From Lunularia cruciata (Eukaryota; Streptophyta; Marchantiopsida; Lunulariales; Lunulariaceae), in the NCBI GenBank assembly GCA_948567375.1, contig OX419758.1, positions 22,015,001 to 22,079,000 of the forward strand: a DNA stretch of 64,000 nt, written 5' to 3'. The notes beneath the pieces are model-generated. The model ran no database searches. It saw only the letters and a list, made by a program, of their open reading frames with translations, and was not told where the DNA came from. This document shows, piece by piece, positions 32,827 to 44,759 of this stretch; within the stretch, counting starts at the first letter, position 1; each line of letters starts with the position of its first letter. Position numbers and translations under genes: made by a program.

Positions 32827-35413
32827 CTTTCCCTCCAACCAAGTAGTGTCTAAACTTCTTGAGACCAAAGATCACTGCCAACCCTTCTCTCTCCGTGACA
32901 GAGTAGTTCTTCTCTGCTGAAACCATCTGCATACTAGCATAAGCTATTGGATGATCATGCCCATCTTGGTCTAATTGACTAAGAGTGCATCCTATAGCTA
33001 CATTAGAAGCATCAGTGTAGAGGATGAAAGGCTTACTCCAATCAGGTTTAGCAAGAATTGGAGCTACAACAAGGGATTGCTTGAGCTCCTCAAAAGCTTT
33101 GAGAGCCTCCTTGTCTTCCAAAATCACTATGTAATCTACACCCTTCTTCATGTAGATGGTCAATGCATAAGCCTTGTTGGAAAATGAGAAGATGAACCTC
33201 CTATAGTATCCAACCATCCCCAAGAATTAGCGTAACTTTGTCAAGCTTGAAGGGAATGGAAGGTCTGAGATTTTCCTCACCTTCTCAGGATCAACTGCTA
33301 TTCCATCCTTGGAGATGATGTGCCCCAAAAGTAGACCTTCTTCACATCCAAAAATGCACTTCTCTGGGTTGAGTGATGCATTTGTCTCATCCAAGCATTG
33401 CAAGACTTTGATTAGGTGCTCAAAGTGCTCCTCCTTGCTCCCATAGACACAAAAGTCATCAATGAAATCTCTCACAAATTTCCCAATGAAAGGTTCAAAT
33501 ACCTTGTTCATGAACCGTTGGAATGTGGCTGGAGCATTGCAAAGCCCAAAAGGCATGACCTTGAAAGCATAAGTTCCCCAAGGTGTGGTAAATGTGGTGA
33601 GTTGTTGATGCTCTAGTGCAATCTTGATTTGGTTATATCCACTATAACCATCTCCAAAACTATACCTCTCATGACCTGCAACCTCCTCCAAGATCTCATC
33701 AATGAATGGCAATGGGTAGTAGTCCTTCTTGGTAACAGCATTAAGCTTCTTTTAATCCACACATACCCGAGGCTTACCATTCTTTTTCTTCACAATGACA
33801 ATTGGAGACACCCATTTTGAATTCTCCACCTCAAAGATAAATCCAGCCTCCTTGAGCTTATCAATCTCCTCCTTCACAACCAAAGATATTGGTGGGCTAA
33901 TGCAACGTTGCTTTTGGCGGATTGGTCTTGCATGTGACTCCACCTCTATCTTGTGTTCCTCCAAGGTGACTTCCTTCAAATCCTTGTAACTAAAAGCAAA
34001 CACATTGATGAACTTGCGGAGATCTTTTGCCTTCTTCTTCTTCTTGCTCCTCGTAGAACTCAAACCACCTCTAAGCTCCTTTCTCAAGGTAGGGTTCAAA
34101 GCAATCAATTGGCCCACTGTGATGTTAGCCTTGTGATTACTAACATCCTCCAACACATTGTAGTTCCATTGTTGCATTGAAATCAAGAAATCCTCCATCC
34201 CCAACTTCTTCCTTGGAGTCTTTGTTGTTGATGGTGTTGAGGTGCGAGTGCTCCTAGTAGACATAGGAGTATCCTTGCTTGAAGTAAATCCTTGAGAAGA
34301 GTGAACATCCTCTGCAAAACGAGCTCTCTTCTTCTTTTGTGCCAAAAGCTCCAAATTAAGACCCTTGGAGTTTGAGCACTCTCCCTTCTCATACTTGCTC
34401 TCAACCACATCTATGGATGCTATCCCCTTACCTTTGTTGGGATTAGGAGCCACTTGGGTTTCACTACCTCCTTCTTTCCCTCTATTGGCTCCCTCATAAC
34501 CCCTTCCTCCATGGTACGTGGAATTTGGGCAATTCCTTTGGATATGGCCTCTTCCACCACAACCAAAACAATTTCTATCATTGAAATGGTTGGCTGGTTG
34601 GCCTCCTCTATATGGATAGTTTCCATAACTCCTAGGCTCTCTCCCTACATTCTGATCCACCTCTCTATTCTCCCATAGTTGCACCACATTGATCTTGAGA
34701 TCCGCAAGTTGTTCTGTGATGGTTTGGAATGGATCTTTTGGTGGAGGTGCAAGAACTGGAGCAACTACTACTTGTGGTGCAACCCGTGTCACCAAAGTAT
34801 CAGAAGTTCCACCATACTTGTAGCCTTGAGGAGGATGCACAACCTCCTTCACCACCAAATCACTCTCATCCCCTTCCAAACTCTCCTCCATACGAATTGC
34901 AATCTTGATAGCTTCAACCTTGGAAGAAGGTTTCTCATATCTCACCTTGCTTCTAATTTGTGGTCTCAACCCTCCCACAAAATTCTTGGTGAGCATGGCT
35001 CCTATGCCAATCATTGTAGTCTCCACATCATCCCCACCCTTCCTCAACACTATGCGAAATCTGGACTCTAACTTTTGCACTCTTTCCACATAGACTCTCA
35101 CTTTCTCTCCATCTCCTTGCTTGAGAAATGTAACTTCACTCATAAATCTCTTATAACTCTCATTAGGAAGAAAGTTCTCAATGAGTACTGAAGTCAAAGT
35201 CTCCCAAGACTACTCTTCCCCATCTCTACTCTCTCTCTTTTGGTATTCTGACTCATACCATGTAAGTGTTGCATCCTCAAAGAAATCTGGTAATAATGAG
35301 GCCCACTCATTCTTCCTCCTCTCATTGTTTCCTATGCAAGCTCTCTTGAAGTCTCTCACAAAGGCCTCCACATCTTCTCCATCCTTGCCAAAGAAAACCG
35401 GAAGTTTCCCCAC
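32822..35413 (-). pseudogene. Gag and RT of tRNA-Glu family copy 1 (protease deleted)
   Basis: Minus-strand frames. 35413-35210: Gag N-terminus MGKLPVFFGKDG, ended by a GAG-to-TAG stop. 35197-33752: rest of Gag with zinc knuckle CFGCGGRGHIQRNC, fused in frame after a Lys-rich run (KKKKKAK) directly to the pre-RT segment. 33712-33227: RT with MPFGLCNAPATFQRF and FIDDFCVY. 33223-32822: RNase H (YTDASNVAIG, TEREGLAVI). Copy 2 has about 730 bp more at the junction near 34020, including the DGGS protease. Stops include CAA-to-TAA near 33225 and TAC-to-TAA near 33750. Confidence 0.85.
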
Positions 35414-35748
35414 CTTAACCTCTCACTATCTTTCTCTTCTCTCAAATTTTAAAATTTCTTTTCTTTTCTTTTCTTTCACTCTATAACTAATAGAGTATAT
35501 ACATGACTAACACCATTTGAGAGTAATTCACCCTAGGGAACACAAAAGGTTCAGGTTGCTCCAAGCTTTCTATAGCAACATCAAATCCTAGAGTGCATAT
35601 TAATCGAACTCTCATGGATAGTTTATCCATAAGTTGAAAGATTATCTCCATCACTAATCTTGAGAACTAGCTGATGAAGGTGGTAATATTTCTGCAGTTG
35701 TACTAAGACTCTCTCCAAGATCCTTCACCAAAGTCTCCAAAAGTGATT

Positions 35749-36126
35749 TTACTCCACTACACTCATGTCCTTTTGGAAGTCCTTCAACTCCACAAACCTC
35801 ACACAACTCCTTGGTCTTAGATCTTCTCCTCCTAATCTTGGTGAAGAAGGTCCAACATGCAAACCCAAGTCAAGTAAGCCTCTCCTTTCCCTCAATCTCT
35901 TGCTCTCAAAGGTCAATGGACATGAACTTGCCTTATGTTCCTTCTCTCCACACAGAAAGCACTTAGACTCACGCTTTCCTCCAAGTGGTGTAGGTTTCTG
36001 GATCCTCTCAACACTCTCTTCAAATTCTATTGTAAACTCTCTTTTCCTCAAATCCACCCCCACAATCACCTCAAACCCTTGAGGAACCTTGCATAATCTC
36101 AATTTCCACTCTTGATGACCCTCCAT
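35749..36126 (-). pseudogene. Zinc-knuckle ORF upstream of gag, copy 1 (frameshifted)
   Basis: Starts MEGHQEWKLRLCKVPQGF and contains CFLCGEKEHKASSC, a C-x2-C-x4-H-x4-C zinc knuckle. Relative to the copy at 43638-44135 it goes out of frame after the sequence SSPRLGG, near 35830, so the last part differs. It lies between the primer site and gag. Confidence 0.7.
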
Positions 36127-36963
36127 GTTCCAAAGATGAATCTAAACACTCAAATATACTCTTTGTTGATCTCAAACTCCTCATGCATGAGATCTCCACT
36201 CTGCAGAATTGACCCTTCCTCACAATGTCACTCAAATCTCCCAACCAGTATGTCATAGTCCTTTGAAATTTTTCACACTTAATCACAACTCTAGGATATC
36301 TCTTCCTGCAAAATTTCAGATCTTTTCATTGAGCCATTTGGCCTAGACACCTTTCTATTCAGCACACAAATTTCAGATTTGGTCTGAAAACCACCCCCTC
36401 ACTTCAAAAACTCATAACGCCCTGCGCAAAAACGATCTCTCTCTAATTTTTGTGGCAGCAGGTAGGATACAATGCACTTAAGTTTTTTGAAAATTTTCAG
36501 GACAATTCACTAAAAATTGAAGAAATGGCAGACTCTGTACAATTTTCCAGAGAGCATGCAGTTGCAAGAGCACTTTACCCTATCAACTTTCAAAAATTCT
36601 AGCCCAATGCGCATAGTAGTTTTCACAATAATTTCAAGTATGATAATTGAAAGATAACCCAAGCTATCATGTGTAAAAATTTCAAGTCCAGATCTCAAAC
36701 TTGAGATTTTGCCCAAAATCACCTTAATCCCCAAAATCTGCAATCCACCTAACACAATCTCTCCAATTCCTCTCATGTGTACAAGATATACAAAATCACC
36801 TCAAAGACATCATAATGAACTACAGGGTAAACAAATGGATCTTGGTTCTCTAACATAAGTTCAGCCCTCTCCTCTCCTAATGTTCTCTCCAAGTGAGCTC
36901 TCATAGCCTCCTTCTGCCTAATGTAGAATTGAACGCAGAACGTTATCTTGCCTTCTAGAGAGG

Positions 36964-36980
36964 TCCCGGCAACGGAACCA
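36964..36980 (-). other. Primer-binding site complementary to tRNA-Glu (copy 1)
   Basis: The plus strand reads TCCCGGCAACGGAACCA, the 3' end of plant tRNA-Glu including CCA as I recall it. It lies 4 nt from the LTR edge at 36985, as expected for a minus-strand element. Confidence 0.75.
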
Positions 36981-36984
36981 AAAA

Positions 36985-37673
36985 TGTGAGCCTGCATGTC
37001 TCTCACTCAGGATGAACCTCTGATGGCTATTATGGTAGCGCACCATGGACTAAGAAGGCAAGGAACCCCAACTCCATCATACTCCTCCAAGGCTAACACT
37101 CCAAGACTCAAGACATTGCTCACTAGAGAACTCAATGAGAGAGAGATAGTTGCAAATGAAAGGATGATGAGTACCTCCTCACCCCTTGTTTATATACTTA
37201 TGAAATATTTACATACCAAAGTTACTGATTACCGTAATAACTCAAGTTACTAGACTAAAAGTCAAGTAAAGTCAAAAAGTAAAAAGGAATATCCATTCAC
37301 ATTGGCATATCCCCTAAGCATGTGGTCTTATCTTGACCCAACCACTAAGTCAAGGATTCCTTCACATGGGCTATCATTGGACTAAAAAAGAATCCAAAAC
37401 AAAAAGGCTTGCAGGCCCAAGTTCTCAACTCTTTCCTCAAAGCCAAACACCTAGGAATAATACCAAGTCAACACACTAAAATCCAAAAAAGTGGTGCTCA
37501 TCTTTTCTACTTCCTCTAAAGTAAAGTCCCCTATATCTTAGATATGACCAACTTTAGCTAACCATGACTAATATAGAACCATCCTTTATCTCTGTATAAA
37601 TAATATCTCTTAAGTACTTGTAATACCAAGCTAAATATCACAATACCACACACATGCACAAATGGGTGTTACA
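36985..37673 (-). repeat. LTR (5' LTR of tRNA-Glu family copy 1)
   Basis: On the plus strand it runs from TGTGAGCCTGCATGTC to GGGTGTTACA. On the minus strand a TATATAAG-like element lies near 37190, opposite TTTATATACTT. Confidence 0.85.
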
Positions 37674-37858
37674 GGTCCGTGGTGGTGTTCTTGGATGATA
37701 TCTTAATCTATAGCAAGACAGAGGCAAAACATGTGAATCATGTGCGAGAAGTCTTAAGACAACTACGACAATGGAAATTTTACTACAAGAAGTCAAAGTG
37801 TGCCTTTTGGCAAAAGGAAGTTACCTTCTTGGGTCATAAGATCTCATCAGGGGGGGTC
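37674..37858 (+). pseudogene. Chromovirus RT fragment between two inserted elements
   Basis: The plus strand encodes VVVFLDDILIYSKT, the catalytic FLDD box of a Ty3/gypsy RT, followed by KCAFWQKEVTFLGHKISSGG. The same frame resumes after the element inserted at 37859-45641. The part of this chromovirus upstream of RT motif FLDD is not present next to it; the left neighbour is an LTR of copy 1. Confidence 0.85.
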
Positions 37859-38528
37859 TGTGAGCCGGCCTGTCTCTCACTCAGGATGAACCTCTGATGG
37901 CTATTATGTAGCGCACCATGGACTAAGAAGGCAAGGAACCCCAACTCCATCATACTCCTCCAAGGCTAACACTCCAAGACTCAAGACATTGCTCACTAGA
38001 GAACTCAATGAGAGAGAGATAGTTGCAAATGAAAGGATGATGAGTACCTCCTCACTCCTTGTTTATATACTTGTGAAATAGTTACGTACCAAAGTTACTA
38101 ATTACCGTAGTAACTCAAGTTACTAGACTAAAAGTCAAAAAAAGTAGAAAGGAATATCCATTCACATGGGCATATTCCCCTTATCTTGACCCAACCACTA
38201 AAGCAAGGATTCCTTCACATGGGCTATCCTTGGACTAAAGAAGAATCCAAAACAAAAAGGCTTGCGGGCCCAAGAGTTCTCAACTCTTTCCCCAAAGCCA
38301 AACACCTAGGAATAATACCAAGTCAACACACTAAAATCCAAAATAGTGGTGCTCATCTTTTCTACTTCCTCTAAAGTAAGGTCCCATCTATCTTAGCTAT
38401 GACTAACTTTAGCTAACCATGACTAATATAGAACCATCCTTTATCTCTATATAAATAATATCTCTTAAGTATTTATAATACCAAGCTAAATATCACAATA
38501 CCACACACATGCACAAATGGGTGTTACA
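37859..38528 (-). repeat. 3' LTR of copy 2
   Basis: On the plus strand it runs from TGTGAGCCGGCCTGTC to GGGTGTTACA. On the minus strand a TATATAAAC promoter-like box lies at 38069-38061, about 460 nt into the LTR, which would leave an R-U5 of roughly 175 nt. Confidence 0.9.
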
Positions 38529-38576
38529 TTTACCCCCGGACTAAGTTTTCACTTTGTCCTCAAAGTGAAGGTCTCT

Positions 38577-41500
38577 CTACCTTCTATGGTACATCTTCAA
38601 CTTATCATGGTTAATCCTATCAAAGTGTCTTCCTCCCAACTCCTTGAGATCATAAGTGTAATTTCCCCACACCTTCTCTACTATGAAAGGTCCAAAGTAC
38701 TTAGGCAAAAACTTCTTTTGTACTCTCTTGAATCGAATGGAATCAAACAACATTACCCAATCACCTTCTTTGAAAGGCTCCACCTTCTTCTTGCCTTGCC
38801 TCTTGTCATAGCTCTCCTTTTGTTTCCTTTGGGCTTGCTCCACTCGAACCATAGCAACTGCTCTTGCCTCTTCCAACTCCATGAGTTGATCCTTCCTTGA
38901 CTTCTCTGCATCACTTCCTTGTGCTTTCTTCAATCTCCTATGAATGCTTTGGAAGGTAGGAAGATCAAAGTGAATAGGTAAGGTAGACTCAATACCATAC
39001 ACCAATTGGAATGGAGAATATCCAGTGGAAGTCTTCATGGTTGTCCTATACTCCCACAAAACTGCATGAATCCTCTTGTCCCAATGATGTTTAGCCCCCT
39101 CCATTTCTGCATCTTTGGCCAACATCATGCACAAGGTCTGATTGGTTCTCTCTGCCAAGCCATTGGAATTTGGCTTATAGGATGTAGTTACTCTATGTGT
39201 GATAGAGAAATGTCGTAGCATGGCTGTAGTAATGCTTCCTGTAAACTCTCCTCCTCTATCAGAAACCAACTCCAAAGGGCATCCAAACCTAGTGATAATG
39301 CGTTCATAAAGAAATCTACCCACTTCATCTTCATTCTTGTCCCTCAATGGTCTAGCCTCAACCCACTTGGTAAGGTAATCAGTAACTACCACAATGTACC
39401 GATTGTTCCTTGGGGTTCTATTGAGAGGTCCTACAAAATCAATTCCTTACTTCTCAAAGGGTCCTAGCAATGGAATTGATCTAAGTGGTGGAGTGGATGT
39501 AGACTTTCTAGCAAAAGCTTGACAAACATGACAAGTTTTGCAATAATCAAGACAATCCTTGAAAATCCCTCTCCAATGGTAACCTGCATCTAGAATCTTG
39601 AAAGCAGTCACCTTTCCTGCAAAGTGTCCTCCACATACTAAACCTTCATGAAACTCCTTTATGAGTAGGATAGACTCTTCCTTACCCACTGCTCTTCGAA
39701 GTAGACCATCTGCTCCTTGGTGAAAAAGAATATCATCCACCATTGTGTAAGGTCTAGATCTTGCTGCAAGGGCCTTCCTCTCCCTAGCATGCATCCCTTC
39801 TGGATAGTTACCTCTTGTCACAAAATCCACAATCTCCTTGTACTCCATTGGAACCTCTTGAGTGACTGAGATTGTCATGAGCTCCTCATCCGGGAAGGAA
39901 TCATCTACTGGCTCATCTCCATCATGATCATAGGCTCTAGATAACAAATCAGCATTTGCATGTTTCTTTCCTGGCCTATCCTCAATTGTGTAGTCATACT
40001 CAGACAAGAGAATCATCCACCTTGCTAGTCTCCCTTCAACATTAGGCTTGTTGAAGATGTACTTCAAAGCCTTGTGATCCGTGACAATTGTGGCTTTCCC
40101 TCCAATCAAGTAGTGTCTAAACTTCTTGAGACCAAAGATCACTGCCAACCCTTCTCTCTCTGTGACAGAGTAGTTCTTCTCTGCTGAAACCATCTGCCTA
40201 CTAGCATAAGCTATTGGATGATCATGCCCATCTTGGTCTAATTGACTAAGAGTGCATCCTATAGCTACATTAGAAGCATCAGTGTAGAGGATGAAAGGCT
40301 TACTCCAATCAGGTTTAGCAAGAATTGGAGCTACAACAAGGGATTGCTTGAGCTCCTCAAAAGCTTTGAGAGCCTCCTTGTCTTCCAAAATCACCATGTA
40401 ATCTACACCCTTCTTCATGTAGATGGTCAATGGATAAGCCTTGTTGGAAAATGAGAAGATGAACATCCTATAGTACCCAACCATTCCCAAGAATTGGCGT
40501 AACTTTGTCAAGCTTGAAGGGAATGGAAGGTCTGAGATTTTCCTCACCTTCTCAGGATCAACTGCTATTCCATCCTTGGAGATGATGTGCCCCAAAAGTA
40601 GACCTTCTTCACATCCAAAAATGCACTTCTCTGGGTTGAGTGATGCATTTGCCTCATCCAAGCGTTGCAAGACTTTGATTAGGTGCTCAAAGTGCTCCTC
40701 CTTGCTCCCATAGACACAAAAGTCATCAATGAAATCTCTCACAAATTTCCCAATGAAAGGTTCAAATACCTTGTTCATGAACCGTTGGAATGTGGCTGGA
40801 GCATTGCAAAGCCCAAAAGGCATGACCTTGAAAGCGTAAGTTCCCCAAGGTGTGGTGAATGTGGTGAGTTGTTGATGCTCTGGTGCAATCTTGATTTGGT
40901 TATATCCACTATAACCATCTCCAAAACTGTACCTCTCATGACCTGCAACCTCCTCCAAGATCTCATCAATGAATGGCAATGGGTAGTAGTCCTTCTTGGT
41001 AACAGCATTGAGCTTCTTGTAATCCACACATACCCGAAGCTTGCCATTCTTTTTCTTCACAATGACAATTGGAGACACCCATTCTGAATTCTCCACCTCA
41101 AAGATAAATCCAGCCTCCTTGAGCTTATCAATCTCCTCCTTCACAACCAAAGATATTGGTGGGCTAATGCGACGTTGCTTTTGGCGGATTGGTCTTGCAT
41201 GTGACTCCACCTCTATCTTGTGCTCCTCCAAGGTGACTTCCTTCAAATCCTTGTAACTAAAAGCAAACACATGGATGAACTTGCGGAAAATCTCCTCAAA
41301 TCTCACCTTCTCCTCCTTGGTAACATTTGGGCCATACTTGAGGGTAGATAACCTTCTCTCTACCTCCTCAAGTGTCAATGGTGATTTATCTGGGTCCTTC
41401 AAAACCTCTGGCTTAGGTGCAAAATCCATAGCACACAAAGGATACACATCTGAATCAGATTCAGATTCATCCTCCTCCGTGGAAGTCTCCTCTTCCATGC

Positions 41501-43403
41501 TTGTGTCCACACCTGAAGCTCCTCCTTCAGAATCAGATTCCCAATAATCAGAAGATGGGGTATCTGAATGTGAAGTGTTGGTGGTGTTAGTCACAGGAAC
41601 AGTGACTCTATGGTTTGATGGCCCAATCCTTAAGTACCCTTTGTGCCATCGATCAGTTGTGCATGCTGCTCTCAACCATGGCCTCCCAAGAAGTAAGTCA
41701 TAGCTTGAATCCTTCAAGACTTGGAAAGTCATGAGATTTTGAACTCCCATAACTGAAACTACCACCTTATCCATCACTCCTACTGGTCGAACTTGTTGCT
41801 TGTTTGCCATGCTCACCACAAATGTTGAAGCTCTTGAGGGTATCATACCCAACTTCTTCATCAACCTTTCTGACATGGCATTCACTGCTGATCCTCCATC
41901 AACCAATGCATCCTTGATGTTGTGACCATTCACTCTCACATCAATCTTGGAGGCATATTCACAAGCTTCCCATGGTGCTGGCTTGGCATCCACCACCCCC
42001 ATTGATACTGGAACTTTTGCCTTCTTCTTCTTTTTGCTCCTTGTAGAACTCAAACCACCTCTAAGCTCCTTTCTCAAGGTAGGGTTCAAAGCAATTAATT
42101 GGCCCACTGTGATGTTAGCCTTGTGATTACCAATATCCTCCAACACATTGTAGTTCCATTGTTGCTTTGAGATCAAGAAGTCCTCCATCCCCAACTTCTT
42201 CCTTGGAGTCTTTGTTGTTGATGGTGTTGAGGTGCGAGTGCTCCTAGTAGACATAGGAGTATCCTTGCTTGAAGTAAATCCTTGAGAAGAGTGAACATCC
42301 TCTGCAAAACGAGCTCTCTTCTTCTCTTGTGCCAAAAGCTCCAAATTAAGACCCTTGGAGTTTGAGCACTCTCCCTTCTCATACTTGCTCTCAACCACAT
42401 CTATGGATGCTATCCCCTTACCTTTGTTGGGATTAGGAGCCACTTGGGTTTCACTACCTCCCTCTTTCCCTCTATTGGCTCCCTCATAACCCCTTCCTCC
42501 ATGGTAAGTGGAATTTGGGCAATTCCTTTGGATATGGCCTCTTCCTCCACAACCAAAACAATTTCTATCATTGAAATTGTTGGCTGGTTGGCCTCCTCTA
42601 TATGGATAGTTTCCATAACTCCTAGGTCCTCTCCCTACATTCTGATCCACCTCTCTCTTCTCCCATAGTTGCACCACATTGATCTTGAGATCCGCAAGTT
42701 GTTCTGTGATGGTTTGGAGTGGATCTTTTGGTGGAGGTGCAAGAATTGGAGCAACTACTACTTGTGGTGCAACCCTTGTCACCAAAGTATCAGAAGTTCC
42801 ACCATACTTGTAGCCTTGAGGAGGATGCACAACCTCCTTCACCACCAAATCACTCTCATCCCCTTCCAAACTCTCCTCCATACGAATTGCGATCTTGATA
42901 GCTTCAACCTTGGAAGAAGGTTTCTCATATCTCACCTTGCTTCTAATTTGTGGTCTCAATCCTCCCACAAAATTCTTGGTGAGCATGGCCCCTATGCCAA
43001 TCATTGTAGTCTCCACATCATCCCCACCCTTCCTCAACACTATGCGAAATCTGGACTCCAACTTTTCCACTCTTTCCACATAGACTCTCACTTTCTCTCC
43101 ATCTCCTTGCTTGAGAAATGTAACCTCACTCATCAATCTCTCATAACTCTCATCAGGAAGAAAGTTCTCAATGAGTGCTGAAGTCAAAGTCTCCCAAGAC
43201 TCCTCTTCCCCCTCTCTCCTCTCTCTCTTTTGGTATTCTGACTCATACCATGTAAGTGCTGCATCCTCAAAGAAATCTGGTAATAATGAGGCCCACTCAT
43301 TCTTCCTCCTCTCATTGTTTCCTATGCAAGCTCTCTTGAAGTCTCTCACAAAGGCCTCCACATCTTCTCCATCCTTGCCAAAGAAAACCGGAAGTTTCCC
43401 CAT
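38577..43403 (-). CDS. Gag-Pol polyprotein of copy 2 (one in-frame stop)
   Basis: A single frame of 1,609 codons including the final stop, interrupted only by TAA at 39446-39444. From MGKLPVFFGKDG: Gag capsid-like region, zinc knuckle at residues 282-295 (CFGCGGRGHIQRNC), aspartic protease with DGGS at 502-505, RT about 760-960 with MPFGLCNAPATFQRF and FIDD at 891-894, RNase H about 1035-1150 (YTDAS, TEREG, VTDHK), integrase zinc domain with His at about 1252 and 1260 and CKTCHVCQ, then after the stop the core (DRGGEF, GLAERTNQT) and a GPF-type C-terminus. In copy 1 the stop position is TGG (Trp), so the TAA is a lesion. The Gag and Pol parts share one frame, so no frameshift signal is needed between them. 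There is no chromodomain. Confidence 0.9.
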
Positions 43404-43637
43404 CTTAACCCCTCACTATCTTTCTTTTCTCTCAATTTTTTTTTCTCTTTTCTTTTCTCTCACTCTATTACTAATAGAGTATATACATGACTAACACCAT
43501 CTGAGAATAATCCACTCTAGGGAACACAAAAGGTTCAGGTTGCTCCAAGATTTCTATAGCAACATCAAATCCTAGAGTGCATATTAATCTAACTCTCATG
43601 GATAGTTTATCCATAAGTTGAAAGATTATCTCCATCA

Positions 43638-44135
43638 CTAATCTTGAGAACTAGCTGATGAAGGTGGTAGTATTTCTGTAGCTGTACTAAGACTCTCTCC
43701 AAGATCCTTCACCAAAGTTTCCAAAAGTGCTTTTACTCCACTACACTCATGTCCTTTTGGAAGTCCTTCAACTCCACAAACCTCACACAACTCCTTGGTC
43801 TTAGATCTTCTCCCTCCCAATCTTGGTGAAGAAGGTCCAACATGCAAACCCAAGTCAAGTAAGCCTCTCCTTTCCCTCAATCTCTTGCTCTCAAAGGTTA
43901 ATGGACATGAACTTGCCTTATGTCCCTTCTCTCCACATAGAAAGCACTTAGACTCACTCTTTCCTCCAAGTGGTGTAGGTTTTTGGATCCTCTCAACACT
44001 CTCTTCAAATTCTATTGTAAACTCTCTTTTCCTCAAATCCACCCATACAATCACCTCAAACCCTTGGGGAACCTTGCATAATCTCAATTTCCACTCTTGA
44101 TGACCTTCCATGTTCCCAAAGATGAATCTAAACAC
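43638..44135 (-). CDS. Extra zinc-knuckle ORF between primer site and gag (copy 2)
   Basis: 165 codons starting MFRFIFGNMEGHQEWK. Residues 64-77 form the zinc knuckle CFLCGEKGHKASSC (C-x2-C-x4-H-x4-C). Further on there is a second Cys/His cluster (CEVCGVEGLPKGHEC). It ends about 235 nt before the gag start and is in the sense orientation of the element. Copy 1 has the same ORF with a frameshift, so it is a family feature. The sequence before the knuckle loosely recalls the DUF4283-plus-knuckle proteins of plant retroelements, which is only an impression. An overlapping minus-strand frame at 44272-44084 in another phase is also conserved between the copies and may be the displaced N-terminus. 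Confidence 0.6.
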   Translation of the reverse strand: MFRFIFGNMEGHQEWKLRLCKVPQGFEVIVWVDLRKREFTIEFEESVERIQKPTPLGGKSESKCFLCGEKGHKASSCPLTFESKRLRERRGLLDLGLHVGPSSPRLGGRRSKTKELCEVCGVEGLPKGHECSGVKALLETLVKDLGESLSTATEILPPSSASSQD

Positions 44136-44759
44136 TCAAACATGCTTTTTGTTGATCTCAAACTTCTCATGCATGAGATCTCCACTCTGCAGAATTGACC
44201 CTTCCTCACAATGTCACTCAAATCTCTCAACCAGTATGTCACAGTCCTCTGAAATTTTCCACACTTGATCACAACTCTAGGGCGTCCCTCCCTGCAAAAT
44301 TTTAGATCTTTTCATTGAGCCATTTGGCCTAGACACCTTTCTATTCAGCACCCATATTTCAGATTTGGTCTGAAAACCACCCCCCTCACTTCAAAAACTC
44401 ATAACGCCCTGCGCAAAAACGATCTCTCTCTAAGTTTTGTGGCAGCAGGTAGGATACAATGCACTAAATTTTCTTGGAAATTTTCAGGACAATTCACTGA
44501 AAATTGAAGAAATGGCAGACTCTGTACAATTTTCCAGAGAGCATGCAGTTGCGGGAGCACTTTACCCTATCAACTTTCAAAAATTCTAGCCCAGTGCGCA
44601 TAGAAGCTCTCTCAATAATTTCAAGTGTGCTAACTGAAAGATAACCCAAGCTATCATGTGTAGAAATCTCGAGTCCAGATCTCAAACTTGAGATTTTGCC
44701 CAAAATCACCTTAATCCCCAAAATCTGCAATCCACCTCACACAATCTCTCCAATTCCTC

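Larger units (their letters stand above)
28648..37673 (-). mobile_element. Ty3/gypsy element with tRNA-Glu primer, copy 1 (decayed, with nested insertion)
   Basis: Minus-strand element bounded by LTRs 28648-29339 and 36985-37673. Internal order from the right is primer-binding site, zinc-knuckle ORF, gag, reverse transcriptase, RNase H and integrase. Compared with the related copy at 37859-45641 it has an in-frame deletion that removes the protease, several stops and frameshifts, and an inserted 1.9-kb sequence at 30908-32826. The flanks do not form a target duplication: GGAC before 28648, GGTC after 37673, and the two sides belong to different host elements. Confidence 0.85.

Noticed and set aside
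37859-38528. CTATATAAATA near 38450 as LTR promoter
   Set aside because: The element is on the minus strand and this box would leave almost no U3; the minus-strand TATATAAAC at 38069-38061 is better placed.
39444-39446. TAA in gag-pol as a regulated readthrough stop
   Set aside because: Copy 1 has TGG at this position and the stop lies within integrase, not between Gag and Pol; a simple lesion is more likely.
42669-43181. 170-codon plus-strand frame opposite gag
   Set aside because: Antisense shadow of the Gag frame; it exists in shorter form in the other copy only because the DNA is similar.
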